From NCBI GenBank assembly GCA_037176705.1, contig JBAWUJ010000124.1, forward strand, positions 62,001 through 126,000: a stretch of 64,000 bases of DNA, written 5' to 3'. The position numbers were made by a program, and so were the translations under genes. This stretch comes from Molossus alvarezi. Taxonomy: Eukaryota > Chordata > Mammalia > Chiroptera > Molossidae. The notes beneath the pieces are model-generated. The model saw nothing but the letters and a program-made list of their open reading frames with translations, was not told the DNA's origin and did not search any database. Positions 36,189 through 47,931 of this stretch are shown piece by piece; within the stretch, counting starts at the first letter, position 1, and each line of letters opens with the position of its first letter.

Positions 36189-36368
36189 CAAAACAGATTT
36201 TAATACAAAGGCTATAGTAAGAGACAAAGAAGTACGCTACATAATGATAAAATGAGCAATTCAAGAAGAGGATATAACCCTTGTAAACATTTATGCATCC
36301 AACACAGGAGCACCTAAATATGTAAAACAAGTCTGGATGGACGTAAAAGGAGAGATTGACTCATTTGA
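36189..36368 (+). pseudogene. L1 ORF2 endonuclease-region fragment
   Basis: Plus-strand sequence corresponding to 'NTKAIVRDKE', 'EEDITLVNIYASNTGAPKY' and 'VKGEI', the mid endonuclease region of L1 ORF2. It follows ORF1 sequence directly except for the SINE, so the L1 lacks the ORF1 C-terminus, the inter-ORF spacer and the ORF2 start. It ends at about 36,368 against single-copy DNA. Confidence 0.75.
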
Positions 36369-36375
36369 GCTTAGC

Positions 36376-36690
36376 TCACCAGGTACTGAGTAAGTTGGTC
36401 TTAATGAAATCCCAGCACATGCTGCTGCATGGAAGAGGTGGCAATAACCTGTCCAGCTCTTCCTGCAGCCTCTGGTTCTCGCCCTTGGCAATGGCATTTG
36501 TCCTCAGAGCATCACATACGTTTCTCAAGACCGTGTCCATCTCCTTCAGCTCTGCCTTACATTTCAGCACCTCCTCGTGGCTGCTGGAGAGAAACACACC
36601 TGCTAGGACAGACACCCCAGAGACGGCTGAGCCTCCTGTGAGAAGCTTCTCCCTGTAGAGCTGTAGGGAAAGGGCAGGGTCGGGGCTGCA
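36376..36690 (-). other. Possible coiled-coil coding exon, unidentified
   Basis: A minus-strand frame is open from about 36,690 to 36,376. The middle reads like a helical coiled coil, with EEVLKCKAELKEMDTVL and GENQRLQEELDRLL and regular hydrophobic spacing. Possible splice acceptors are 'tcttctgtgcag' (ends 36,688), 'tttccctacag' and 'gtttctctccag' (ends about 36,586). 'GGACAG|GTTATT' near 36,453 is a weak donor. Base composition is richer in G+C than the flanking L1. I cannot name the protein. It could be an exon of a gene mostly outside the window, or a pseudogene piece. Confidence 0.4.
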
Positions 36691-36934
36691 CAGAAGAGAA
36701 AATGGAGAATGGCAGCTTCAACAGACAGTGGATAAGCTCTGGGGGGTCTCCTCCAGCCCCACAGCCCAAGCCTCCACCTCCCACCTGACAAGTCTCTATC
36801 GCCCCGTCCAGTCCCTGTCAAAGCAGTTGAACACACATACATGTGCACACACACACATAGCCTGCTCATCAAGGCACCCTAACAAAACCCTTACCCTAGC
36901 CCCAACTTGCCTCTCAGCTTGAGGCTTTTAATTT

Positions 36935-37135
36935 CTTTTAAAAAATATCTTGCTCATTGTTTTATTTATTGAGTTTAGAATAAGAAGGAGGGAGAGAGAG
37001 AAGACACATTCATGTATTATTCCACTTATTCATGCATTCCTTGGCTGATGTGCCCTTGGCTGGGCTTCAAGGTACAACCATGGCATTTGGGGACGATGCT
37101 CTGACCACCTGAGATACCTGGCCAGGGCAGGGCTT
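36935..37135 (-). mobile_element. Old bat SINE (minus)
   Basis: The minus strand begins 'gccctggccaggtatctcag', with the SINE head, diverged A and B boxes, the purine-rich complement of the TC tract (36,985-37,005) and an A/T-rich tail (36,940-36,965). It is more diverged than the copy at 47,673. Confidence 0.75.
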
Positions 37136-37399
37136 TTGTTTCCTTCCTATATCAATCTTTATAGAGCAGCAGAGCACAGGAGGGAGTATGTGACCAGCCC
37201 CAGGCTGTACCTCCCGCCTCCTAGACCCTCCTGTGTTCAGAGCTGACTCAAAAGCTACCCCAAGTCCAAGGTAACTGAGTCATCACATTTCAATCAAGTC
37301 CATTTCCAGAGCCCTTTCCTGAGTTTCCCACACTCAGAGACAGTGGAACAGAGACCACCTAGTGTTTCAGAGTTTTCAGCCTTTGTCTGCATCCCTCCA

Positions 37400-37600
37400 A
37401 GCCTCCACCCCTTGTACTTGCACCATTCCAATCAAGGACAATACCTGGGTTGCAGGTTTGACCTTTGGTCCTGTACAGGGTCATGTGAAAGGCAACTAAT
37501 CCATGTATCTCTCTCACATCAATGCTTCTGTCCCTCTCACTTGCCATCCCTTCTACTCTGTCTAAAAATCAATGGAAATATACATTCACCCACACACACA
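37400..37600 (+). mobile_element. Bat SINE, 5'-truncated (plus)
   Basis: 'cacctgggttgcaggtttga'-like B-box region (about 37,442-37,462), then 'aggcaactaatccatgtatc', 'tctctcacatcaatgcttct', a TC-rich tract and an A-rich tail. The tRNA-like head is weak or lost. Confidence 0.7.
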
Positions 37601-38044
37601 AAGAATGTTGGGAAGGAACTGGCATCATGGTCATACCCCTGGGTTGAGACAAGGCCTAGAATCACACTGTGACTGTGCCAACAACTAGGAGCACTGACTG
37701 AACAATGATTTAATCTCTGAGCCTGTGACCTCTTCTGTCAATAATGTTATATTCAGTCACCACAAACACTGAGTTAGTGTACACAGAGAGTATTCCAAAA
37801 GCTTCCTGTGAGTCTCAGGCTGCATCTCTGTCCACTGACCAAAACATAAAGAGTGTTCTGCAATATCCTTATAGCCAACAGCATCATGACCCAGTGCCTG
37901 AATGAATCTCATCTATCACACGTATGTTCCCATGAGGCTCAATGCAGCCTTGACCTTGGGGACATGAGATCACACTCAGCATTCCATTTGGGGCCATTTC
38001 ACAAAGCCAATCACCACCAAAAAGCACCCAAGTAGACATATAAT
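37601..38044. other. Single-copy DNA with a MIR-like trace
   Basis: 37,655-37,860 has a degenerate MIR-like order ('ctgtgccaacaactaggagc', 'gatttaatctctgagcctgt'), too weak for a firm call. No gene is recognised in the rest. Confidence 0.3.
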
Positions 38045-39470
38045 TGAGAAGATGGCAGTGGGCAGGACCGGAGGGTGGGTAAGTGCATGAGAGTGAACTA
38101 GTGTGTGAGAGAGAGTGAGTGAACATGAAGGTGGACAACCAAACTCATGCAGTTCAGAGACATGGAGCAGAGGTTCCTGTGCTGTGGATGGGAGAAGCCT
38201 GCTACCATGATAAGCAGCTCTTCAGGGCACTTCTCCCTATGCTGTGGGGAGGTCTAACCATTTTGGAAGATCCTGGGTCTTCATTGGGAGGAGGCATTGA
38301 GAGTGGCTAGGGCCCAGCAACGTGAGCCCACCAGTTCACCTAGCAATATTGAACCAGTGGACACCCTGTGTCAACACAGACCAGTGCACAGTAGTTGAGC
38401 TGTCAAGGTGCCGGTTGTGGAAAACAAGAACAGCTGAATGGCTGGAAACCCAGCACCATGTCCCACAATAACAGCCCAATCACAATTGAGATATAGATCT
38501 ACCAGTTGGCTAAAATGGGGAGACAAACAAACAACACCCAAAGGAGAGAAAAAGAGGAATCACTGGAAATTAGAAAAAAAATGGAAAAAAGCAACTTGTC
38601 AGATAAAAAATTCAAGACAATGATTTTAAGGGTGCTCAAACAACTTGGTGAGAACTACCAGCAACTTAAGATTTATGAAGAGCTCACTGGGAACTACTTC
38701 AGCTTAAAAAAAATAAGTAGAAGCTACGCATAAAGAGGTAGAAGCTACGCATAAAAGTCAAGAGAAAATAAAGAATGACATAGCTGTTATGAAAAATTCC
38801 TTAAAAGGATTCACTTGTAGATTAGAAGAATCTGAAGGCCGAATCAGTGACTGAGAAGACAAGGTACAGAAAAATGTCCAAATAGAGCAGAAAATGGGAA
38901 AAAAAATTAAAAAGCAGGACGAGTGTTTAAGGGAGCTGTGGTACAATACAAAATGTAACAACATTCACATTATATGGGTACCAAAAGAAGAAGAATCAGA
39001 GAAAGGAATAGAGAACCTATCTGAAGAAATAATGACAGTAAATTTTCCTAAACTGGTAAAGGAAAAGTCACACAAGTCCAGGAAACAATGAGTCCCAAGC
39101 AAGATGAACCCCGAAGACCCACAGCTAGACACATCATAATAAAAAAGGCAAACATTAAAGACAAAAAAAGCATCTTAAACAAGAGAGAGACACAAAGTTA
39201 CCTATGAGGGAGCTCCCATTAGACTTTTCAGCTTATTTCTCAATAAAAACAATGCTGGCCAGAAGGGAGTGGCATGAAGTGTACAAAGTAATCAAAGTAA
39301 TGCAAGGCAAGGGTCTGAATCCAAGACTACTCTATCCAGAAAAGCTATCATTCAAAATTGAAGACTTGAAGGAGAAATAAAGAGCTTCATGGATTAAAAA
39401 AGCAAAAGGAATTTACCACCACCAAACCAGCACTGAGAGAAATGCTTAAGGGACTGTAGTAAGAAGAAAA

Positions 39471-39520
<50 letters not shown>

Positions 39521-40845
39521 GAACACAGGCACAAAATTAAAATGGCAACTAATAACTATTTATCAATAATTACCTTAAATGTAAATGGCTTAAATGCTCC
39601 CATCAAAAGACATAGGGTAGCTAACTGGATAAAAAAAATGACCCATATATATGCTGTCTACAAGAGACCCACCTCATAACAAAACACACAGCATGAAAGT
39701 GAAGGGATGGAAAACATTTTCCAAGCAAATGAAAATAGCTAGTGTAGCAATACTCATATCTGACAAGGTATACTTCAAAACAAGGGTCATAATAAGAGAC
39801 AGCAAAGATCACTGCACAATATTTAAAGGATCAATGCAACAAGAGAATATAACCCTGGTAAACATATATGTACCAAATACGGGAGCACCAAAATATATTT
39901 TTAAAACTTCTGAAGGAATTCAAAGGAGAGACCAATAGCAATATGATCATAGTGGGGCACTTTAACACGCCACTGACACCAGGGAATAAAGCTTCTAGAC
40001 AAAATATTAAGAAGAACAGAGTCCTTACAACACAAACTAGATCAGTAGAACTTCATTGATATTTATAGAACATTTCACCCCAAAGCTGCAGAATACACAT
40101 TCTTCTCAAGTACACATGGGGACATTCTCAAAGATAGAGCACATGTTAGGACACATACTAAGCCTCTACAAATTCAAGAAGATGGAAATCCTATCAAGCA
40201 TCTTCTCAGATCACAATGGCATAAAACTAGAAATCAATTGCAACAAGAACATGTAAAGACATTTGAACACATGGAAGCTAAATAGCATGTTATTAAACAA
40301 TGAATGGGTTACTGAGGAGATCAAAGAAGAAATTAAAAACTTCCTGGAAACCAATGAAAATGAACACACAACAACACAAAATCTATGGGACACAGTGAAA
40401 GCAGTCCTGAGAGGAAAGTTCATAACATTACAGGCCTACCTCAAGAAACAAGAAAAATCCCTAATTGACTTTCTTGCCCTACAACTTAAAGAACTAGAAA
40501 GTAAACAGAAAGAAAAACCTGACGTAGTAGAAGGAAGGACATAGTAAAGGTCAGAGCAGAAATAAATGACATAGAGACTAAAAACAATTCAAAAGATCAA
40601 TGAAACAAAAAGTTGGTTCTTTGAAAAGATAAACAAGATCGATGGACCTTTAGCCAGACTCATTAAGAAACAGAAAGAGAGAAACCAAATAAACAAAATC
40701 AGAAATGAAAGGGAAGTCACAACTGACACCACAGAAATACAAAGGATCATCAAAACATACTAAGAACAATTATATGCCAACAGTTGGACAATCTGGAGAA
40801 AGGGACAAATTTCTCGAAACACACAGCCTCCCAAAACTGATGTTT
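38045..40845 (+). mobile_element. L1, 5' UTR retained, 3'-truncated
   Basis: 5'UTR from 'gatggcagtgggcaggacc' (38,045), shared with elements at 41,945 and 52,650 but shorter. ORF1 remnants run from about 38,500 to 39,390, with the C-terminal 'PRLLYPEKLSFKIED'-like stretch at 39,320-39,370. A (GA)n run (39,474-39,515) sits in the spacer. ORF2 starts at 39,543 (ATG, N-terminus MATNNYLSIITLNVNGLN-like). ORF2 carries endonuclease and pre-RT sequence in several shifted frames and stops at about 40,845, before the catalytic RT motifs. Confidence 0.8.
39474..39515 (+). repeat. (GA)n microsatellite
   Basis: About 20 uninterrupted GA dinucleotides in the L1 spacer between ORF1 and ORF2, next to a short 'ggagggg' run. 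The related L1 at 41,945 has a shorter GA tract at the same place (44,018-44,032), so this is an expansion of a native L1 motif. Confidence 0.95.
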
Positions 40846-41189
40846 TACACAGATAATGAAGAAATGACTTCTCTGAAGTCTCTATCAGTTGTCATGGATT
40901 AGACTCTCTTGTGAAAGCAGTGTCATTGATGGGTGTGGAAAAGTAGCTCAAGTTTCATCTAACAGATTATGGATTCAGATAACTGTAAATATAATTGTGC
41001 TTTTCTATATGCAACTGGCATTAAATCAGATAATTGTGGATCTAGAAAATATGAGTTTGTAAAACAAGCTATATAGTCAGTGTGCTTCACTTTGCAATCT
41101 TTTTGGTGACTATTTTTCACAAAATAAAAATAATATTAAGATTGCAAAGTTTTATTTTAATTTGCATTATTTGTTTTAGTAGCAAAAAT
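40846..41189. other. Single-copy A/T-rich DNA
   Basis: No gene or recognisable repeat was seen. It separates the 3'-truncated L1 from the ancient minus-strand L1 end. Confidence 0.4.
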
Positions 41190-41900
41190 GTATTCAAATG
41201 CATTTATTGAAGTGTAACATACACACCAAAAAAGCACAGAAATCACCACTCTGCAACTCAATGACTCATCACAAAGTGAATACACCCTTGTAACTACAAC
41301 ACAGTTCAAGAAAATTAAACTAAACTAGCAACCCAGAAGCTCAGCTCCTGATAGTCCCCAATCACCACACATTCCATCTTACCAAAGTTAACCATCATCT
41401 AGTTCTTAACAATACAGATTAGTATCGCCTGCTATATAAATTTGTGGATTAGGACCATACACTAGAACGACTCCATGTCTGGCTCTTTTTCCTTGTGATT
41501 ATATCTGTGACATTCATCCATGTGAGAATTGCACAATTCATTCATTTTCACTCCTATGCGCTATTCTTTGTATGAATATGCCACATTTATCAATTGTGCT
41601 GTTCATGTACATTTGGTTTACTTCCATTTTGGGGCTAGACACAATAATATAATTAGGACAATTCTTGTTCATTTCTTTTGGTTCACATATATACATATTT
41701 TAGTTAAGTATGGACCTACGAAAAAATGTGGTCATAATGACTGCATATATTTAAATTTAATACATGTTACTGAAATTTTTTCCAAACATGTTTGACCAAC
41801 ATGCCTTTCAGCCACCAGTTTAGGAGAGTTCTAATGATTACACTTATTCTTGTCATAATGGCCACATTAGAAACTGTAATAGTCATAGTTTACCCTTCTA
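41190..41900 (-). mobile_element. Ancient L1M-like 3' end (minus)
   Basis: The plus strand reads like the antisense of an old L1 3' end: 'tttattgaagtgtaacatac', 'gaccatacactagaacgact' and 'catccatgtgagaattgcac', 'ccattttggggctagacaca', in the usual order. It is heavily diverged and the only sizeable minus-strand L1 in the right half. Confidence 0.6.
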
Positions 41901-41944
41901 TGCAATGCTGAATCTTATTTAAAAGTAAAGTGAGAGTAAATCTA

Positions 41945-44900
41945 GAAAGGCAGTGGGCAGGACTGGAGGAAGGGTGAGTGCGTGAGAGAGAATGTGAGTG
42001 GATGGAATTTTGGACCAGCAACCTCAAGCAGTACAGAAACGCAGAGCAGAAGGTTCCTGTGCTGTGGACAGGAAGCAGCCTGCTACTGTGGTCAGAGTCT
42101 CTTCAGGGTGCTTCTCCTTGCATGGCCAGGAGGCCCTGCTGTTTTGGAAGATCCCTGGTCTTTTCTGGGAGAAGGCAGTGGGTGTGGCTATGGCCCAGCA
42201 ACTGGAGCCCACCAGTGTACCTAGCACCATTGAACCAGTGGACCCCACTATGTGAACACAGACCAGTGCACAGTAGTGGCGCTGTCAAGGTGCCTGCTGC
42301 AGAAACGACAGGGCTGAATGCCGAGCACCATCTTCCACAGTAATATCCTGCTCAGAGCCTAGCCACCACCCCAGCAACAAAAGCTCTGGAGCAGACATCC
42401 ATCCCCAGGCAGCAACAGCAGCAGATTGGCTGCTGAGTCCCATCCCCAAAAGCTTCAGCAGAGGCTGAGCAGAAGCAGAGTCCCACTAGGCAGCAGCACT
42501 CCCCAGAAGCCAGTGGTGAGACCTGGAGCTCCAGGGGTGCCTGTGAGATACAGCTGCCCACAGGACTGTCGGGGTGTGTGGCTCCAGCGGGGCCTGAGCT
42601 ACACACCTGCCTGCAGCACAGGCAACCAGTGGGGATCACAGCTTCAGTGGGGCCCATGCGATCCAGCAGCAGTGCCTACAAGGACAGAAAAACACCGGCC
42701 TACAGTAGTCAATCCTCTAGGACCCACAGCAGACAAGAGGCAACACTCATCAGAAAAGTCTGGGAGGCATAGCAGCTTTATTTTATATACCCTGACCTGC
42801 CTACACATCCTAACATCCCTCACCATGTCTACAACTACCAGATGGCTAAAATGGGGAGACGAACAAATAACACCCAAATAAAAGAAAAGGAGGAATTACC
42901 AGAAAAGAAACTACATGAAAGGGAAGAAAGCTATTAGTCAGATAAAGAATTCAAAGCAGCTCTGGCCAGTTTGTCTCATCGGTTAGAGCACTGCTCTGCA
43001 GACCAGGGAATCCTGGGTTCCATTCTGGCCAAGGGCATATACCTCAGTTGCGGTTCATCTCCAGCCACAGTTGGGGTCATGCGGGTGGCAACCAATTGAT
43101 GTGTCTCTCTCATATTGATATTTCTCTCTCTCTTTCCCTCCCACTCTATATGGAGATAAAATGTAAAAATATCCCCAGGTGAGGATTTTAAAAAAAGAAT
43201 CCAAAACAGTGATTTTAAGGGTGACCAAACAATTCAGCAAGAACTACAAGCAACTTAATAGAATTATAGAGAGCTCAGAGGGAACTACAGCAGCTTTAAA
43301 AAAGGGGCAGAATAAAAATCAAGAAGAAATAAAGGATGACATAACTGATATGAAAAATACCTTAGAAGGATTCAATAGTAGATTAGAAAAAGCTAAAGAC
43401 TGAATCAGTGCATTAGAAGACAAGGTAAAACAAAAAAATTTCCAAGCAGGAAATGGGGTTGACAATAAAAAACAGGAGGAGAGTTTAAGGGAGCTTTGGG
43501 ACAACACAAAGCATAACAACATTCACATCATAGGAATAACAGAAGAAGAAGAATCAGAGAAAGGAATAGAGAACCGTTTTAAAGAAATAATGACAAAAAA
43601 ACTTTCCTAATTTGGCAAAGGAAAAAGTCACACAAGTCCAGGAAACACAGAGTTCCAAGCAAGACGAACCCACAAAGACCCACACCTAGACGCATCATAA
43701 TTAAAATGGCAAACATTAAAGATAGAGAAAGAATCTTAATGGAAGCAAGAGAGAGAGACAGAAAGTTACCTATAAGGGGCTCTCATTAGACTGTCAGTTG
43801 ATTTCTCAATAGAAACACTGCAGGCCAGAAGGGAGTGGCACAAAGTGTACAAAGTAATGCGAGGCAAGGGTCTGGATCCAAACTACTCCATCCAGCAAGG
43901 TGTATCATTCAAAATCAAAGGTGAAATAAAGAGCCTCAAAGACCAAATAAAAAGCTAAAGTAATTTGCCATAATCAAACCAGCAATGCAAGAAACGCTAT
44001 AAAAAGAAGAAATAAAGAGAGAGAGAGAGAGAAATGCAGACATAAAATAAAATGGCAACTAATAAGTATTTATCAATAATAACCTTAAATGTAATGGCTA
44101 AAATCCCAGTCAAAAAACATAGGGTAGGTAATTGGATAAAAAACATGACACATATATATTGTGTTTACAAGGGACCTACCTCACAACAACAGACTCACAA
44201 AGGATAAAAGTGAAGAGGTAAAAAAAAAAAATTCAGACAAATGGAAAAAAAAATAAAGTAAAATAAAAAGCTAGGGCAGCAATACTCACATCTGATAAGA
44301 TAGACTTCAAACCAAGGGCCGTAATAAGAGACAAAGAGTGTTACGACATAATATTAAAAGGAACAATCCAACAAGAGAATATAACCCTGGTAAACATATA
44401 TGCACCAAACACAGGAGCACTAAAGCATATTAAAACACTTCTGGAGGACTTCAAAGAAGAGATCAATAGCAATACAATCATAGTGGGTGACTTCAACAGC
44501 CCACTGACACCACTGGATATATCTTCTAGACAAAAAATAACACGGACTCAGAGTTCTTAAATGACAAACTAGATTAACTGAATTTCATTGATATTTACAG
44601 AACCTTTCACCCCAAAGCAGCAGAATATACATTCTCCTCAAATGCCCGTGGGACATTCTTGAAGATAGACCAAATATTAGGACACAAAGTAAACCTCCAC
44701 AAATTCAAGAAGATTGAAATTACACCAAGCATCTTCTCAGATTGCAATGCATAAAACTAAGAATCAATTACAACAAAAACACACAAACACTTTCAAACAC
44801 ATGGAGGCTAAATAGCATGCTATTAAACAAGGAATGAGTTACCAAGGATATCAAGGAAAAAATTTAAAACTTCCTGGAAACCAATGAAAATGAACACACA

Positions 44901-45680
44901 ACAACACAAAATCTATGGGATGCAGCAAAAGCAGTTCTGGGATGGAAGTTCATAGCACTACAGGCCCACCTCAAAAAACAAGAAAAATTCCAAATTAACT
45001 TTCTAACCCCAAAACTCAATGAACTAGAAAGTAAACAAAAAGAAAAACCCAGGGCAAGTAGAAGAAAAGAAAGAGCAAACATCAGAGCAGAAAAAAATGA
45101 CACAGCAACTAAAAAAAACAGTTCAAAAAATCAATGAAACAAAGAGCTGGTTTTTTAAAAGATAAACAAGATTGATCAACTCTTCACCAGACTCACCAAG
45201 AAACAAAAAGAGAGGACTCAAATAAACCAAATCATAAACGAAAAAGGAGAAATAACAACCGACACCACAGAAATACAAAGAACCATTAAAACATACTAGG
45301 AACAATTACATCCAAAAAATTGAACAATTTATGCAAAATGGACACATTTCTAGAAACACACAGTTGCCCAAAACTGAACAGGGAAGAGACAAAAAATTAG
45401 AATAGAACAATCACAATTAAGGAAATTGAAGGTGTAATCAAGAAACTTCCAGAAAATAAAAGCCCAGACCTGGATGGCTACATGGAGGAGGTTTACTGAA
45501 CATTCAAAGAAGACCTAACACCCATTCTCCTCAAACTATTTCAAAAAAATCCAAGAAGATGAAAAACTTCAAAACTTATTCTATGAGGCCAACATAATTC
45601 AAATTCCAAAACCAGATAAAGATACCCCAAAGAAAGAAAACTACAGGCCAATATCCCTGATGAACACACATGCCAACTAT
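41945..45680 (+). mobile_element. L1, long 5' UTR, 3'-truncated, SINE inside
   Basis: 5'UTR 41,945-42,890 contains CAG-rich blocks (42,408-42,425). ORF1 remnants run from about 42,895 to 43,930 and are interrupted by a SINE at 42,960-43,193. The ORF2 start is near 44,052 ('atggcaactaataagtattt'). Endonuclease and RT N-terminal sequence continues with frameshifts to about 45,680, where the element ends inside the RT region ('LMNTHAN'-like). The next L1's 5' leader follows directly. All frames are broken. Confidence 0.8.
42960..43193 (+). mobile_element. VES-type SINE with target-site duplication
   Basis: Head 'ctctggccagtttgtctcat', B-box region 'cctgggttccattctgg', TC-rich part and 'ccccaggtgaggatttta' tail. 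Flanks 'aaagaattcaaagcag' (42,944-42,959) and 'aaagaatccaaaacag' (43,194-43,209) are an imperfect 16-bp duplication, fitting insertion into the L1 ORF1 region by L1-type machinery and some age. Confidence 0.85.
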
Positions 45681-46423
45681 TAGAAAATAAGCCCTCGGCT
45701 GGTGCCTCATGAACTCGCTGGAATCAGGGGACTCTGCTGGAAGCTGCTGCCACCTCCACAGTGTCCCGCTACTGCGGCTTAGTCCTGGGGCTTCTGCTGA
45801 GTGCAACACCCTCGGCTGGTGCCACAGCCACGGCCGCCCTTGGCTGGAAGAAGCGCCCTTGAGTTAAAAGTCACAGGCAGCTCCATGACGAAAAGTCTAG
45901 AGAGAGGCTAAATTGGCAGCCACCACTCACCTTGGGCTCTGGCAGAGGAAAGGCAGACTGGACTAGAACTGTGTGGGGATACTCAAGTTTTGGTGGGTGC
46001 CACGCAGGACTGTGGTCATTTTAATCCTCCCCAGGGCCCTGGGGAGAGGCAGAGGCCAATTTCTCAGAGATTCAACCCAACCTGGTGGCCATTGACATGT
46101 TAATTGAGACCCATTAACCACCAGCAGCTGCCCCAACCTCAAGAAATCCTCTTACACTCAGCACCTGAGGGAGTTTTTCAGGTAACTCAGAAACCAAGGG
46201 TCTTCAGGAGACCTCTACTAATAGCCTCCAGGCAAAAAAAGCTAGAGGATAACTACCATTCCCTGGGCTAGCGACACTAACCAGAAAAGCTAGGACTTGA
46301 CAGTGGTGTTTAAAGTGAGTCCTTCCTTGATCATGCAAACCCAGGAGAGAAAGCCACAAACAGCAGAACACCAAACACACAGGGAAACTTTGGCAGACTA
46401 CAAAGCACACTGTGATAGCCAAA

Positions 46424-47236
46424 ATGGTGAAAAATAGAAACAAAAGCCAAATGAAAGAACAAGAGATCTCTATGGAAGATGAGATAAATGAGGTGCAGTT
46501 AAGCAAGTTAACAGAACTAGAATCTAGAGCCATGATGTTGAGGCAGCTCAAAAACTTGTGAAAGGATATGAGAGCCATAAAAAAAGACATAGAATGTTCA
46601 AAATCAACCAGTTGGAAATTAAAAACCAACAAGAAAAAATGAAGAATGACATATCAGAAATGAAAAACACATTGGAATGTCTAAAAAGCAGAGTAGGGGA
46701 AGCAGAGGACTGGATCAGTGAATTAGAAAACAGGGGAGAAAGAAATCAACCAATCAGAAACCCAAAAGGAAAAAACGATTAAAAAACAGAAAGACAGCTT
46801 AAGAGAACTGTGGGACAACTGGAAATGAAAGAATTTTTGCATCATCGGAGTATCTGAAGAAGAAGAAAATGAGCAAGTGTTAGAGAATATATTCAAAGAA
46901 ATAGTGACAGAAAACTTTCCTAATTTGGTGAAGGAAGAAGGCATTCAAGTTCAAGAATCACAGAGAGCCCCAAGTAAGAAGAAACCAAACAGGCCCACAC
47001 CAAGAAACATCGTAATCAAACTGCCAAAAATTGAAGACAAAGAGAGAATCTTAAAAGCAGCAAGAGATAAGCAATAGGTTACCTACAAAGAAAACCCCAT
47101 AAGGCTCTCAGCTGACTTCTCAGAAGAAACAATGCAGTCCAGAAGGGAATGGTATAAAATAATCAAGGTCATGAAAAACCAGGTTCTGAATCCAAGACTA
47201 CTCTACCCAGAAAGGCTATCATTCAAAATAGAAGGT
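46424..47236 (+). pseudogene. L1 ORF1 of the nearly complete element
   Basis: ATG at 46,424 begins a hydrophilic N-terminus. A TGA at about 46,556 interrupts it. The frame shifts and continues through coiled-coil-like sequence (46,558-46,782, KMKNDISEMKNTLE and EAEDWISELENR). The RNA-binding C-terminal part (46,877-47,077) contains NIVIKLPKIEDKERILKAAR, and the terminus is near 47,220. The order is that of L1 ORF1p, an RNA chaperone of the retrotransposition particle, but no intact frame exists. Confidence 0.85.
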
Positions 47237-47672
47237 TAAATAAAGAGCTTCCCAGACAAAAAAAAAAAAAAAAAAGTCTAAGGGAATACATTAGCACCAA
47301 ACCAGCACTGCAAGAAATATTAAAAGGACTGCTGTAATTACCAGGAGAAATGGGAAGAAAAATAGAACCACACTAAACAAAAATGGCAATAAATAAGTAC
47401 ATATCAATAATCACCTTAAATGTAAATGGATTGAATGCTCCCATAAAAAGACATAGAGTAGCTGATAGGATAAGAAAGCATGACTCATCTATATGATGTT
47501 TACAAAAGACCCACCTTACAACAAAAGACTCACATAGATTGAAAGTGAAGGAATGGAAAAAATCTTCTAAGCAAACAAAAGAGAAATAAAAGCTGGGGTA
47601 GCAATACTCACATCTAATAAAATATATTTCAGAATGAAGGTCATAAATACAGATAAAGAAGGCCACAACATA

Positions 47673-47931
47673 GCCCTGGCCGGTTTGGCTCAGCGGTTGG
47701 AGCGTCCGCCTGCGGTCCGGAGAGACCCGGGTTTGGTTCCCGCTGGGGGCATGTGCCTCGGTTGCGGTTTGTCCCCGGCCCTGGTTGGTCGTGTGGGTGG
47801 CGGCCATTCGATGTGTCCCTTTCACATCGATGTTTCCCTCTCTCTCTCTTCCTCTCTCTCCCTCCCGCTCTGTCTGTGCAAAAAATGGAAAAATGTCCTC
47901 AGGTGAGGATAAAAAAAAAAAAAAAAAAAAG
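47673..47931 (+). mobile_element. Young VES SINE with perfect 17-bp duplication
   Basis: The head 'gccctggccggtttggctca' holds an intact-looking A box (tggctcagcggttgg) and B box (gggtttggttccc). Next come 'ggttgcggtttgtccccggc', 'cattcgatgtgtccctttca', a TC-rich part, 'gtcctcaggtgaggata' and about 20 A. The flanks 'aagaaggccacaacata' at 47,656-47,672 and 47,932-47,948 are identical. CpG sites are unusually well kept, so this is the youngest SINE here. Confidence 0.95.
47689..47737 (+). promoter_or_regulatory. RNA polymerase III A and B boxes of the SINE
   Basis: A-box-like 'tggctcagcggttgg' at about 47,687-47,701 and B-box-like 'gggtttggttccc' at about 47,730-47,742 have tRNA-gene spacing of about 30 bp. 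No tRNA cloverleaf can be completed downstream, so this is an internal SINE promoter and not a tRNA gene. Confidence 0.65.

Noticed and set aside
41978..42343. 121-codon frame in a GC-richer stretch, considered as a gene
   Set aside because: The same stretch starts two other elements (38,045 and 52,650), so it is L1 5'UTR. Its frame is not conserved among them.
47673..47745. A tRNA gene with A and B boxes
   Set aside because: The tRNA-like head is followed by the SINE body, TC tract and A-tail. No complete cloverleaf or terminator fits.
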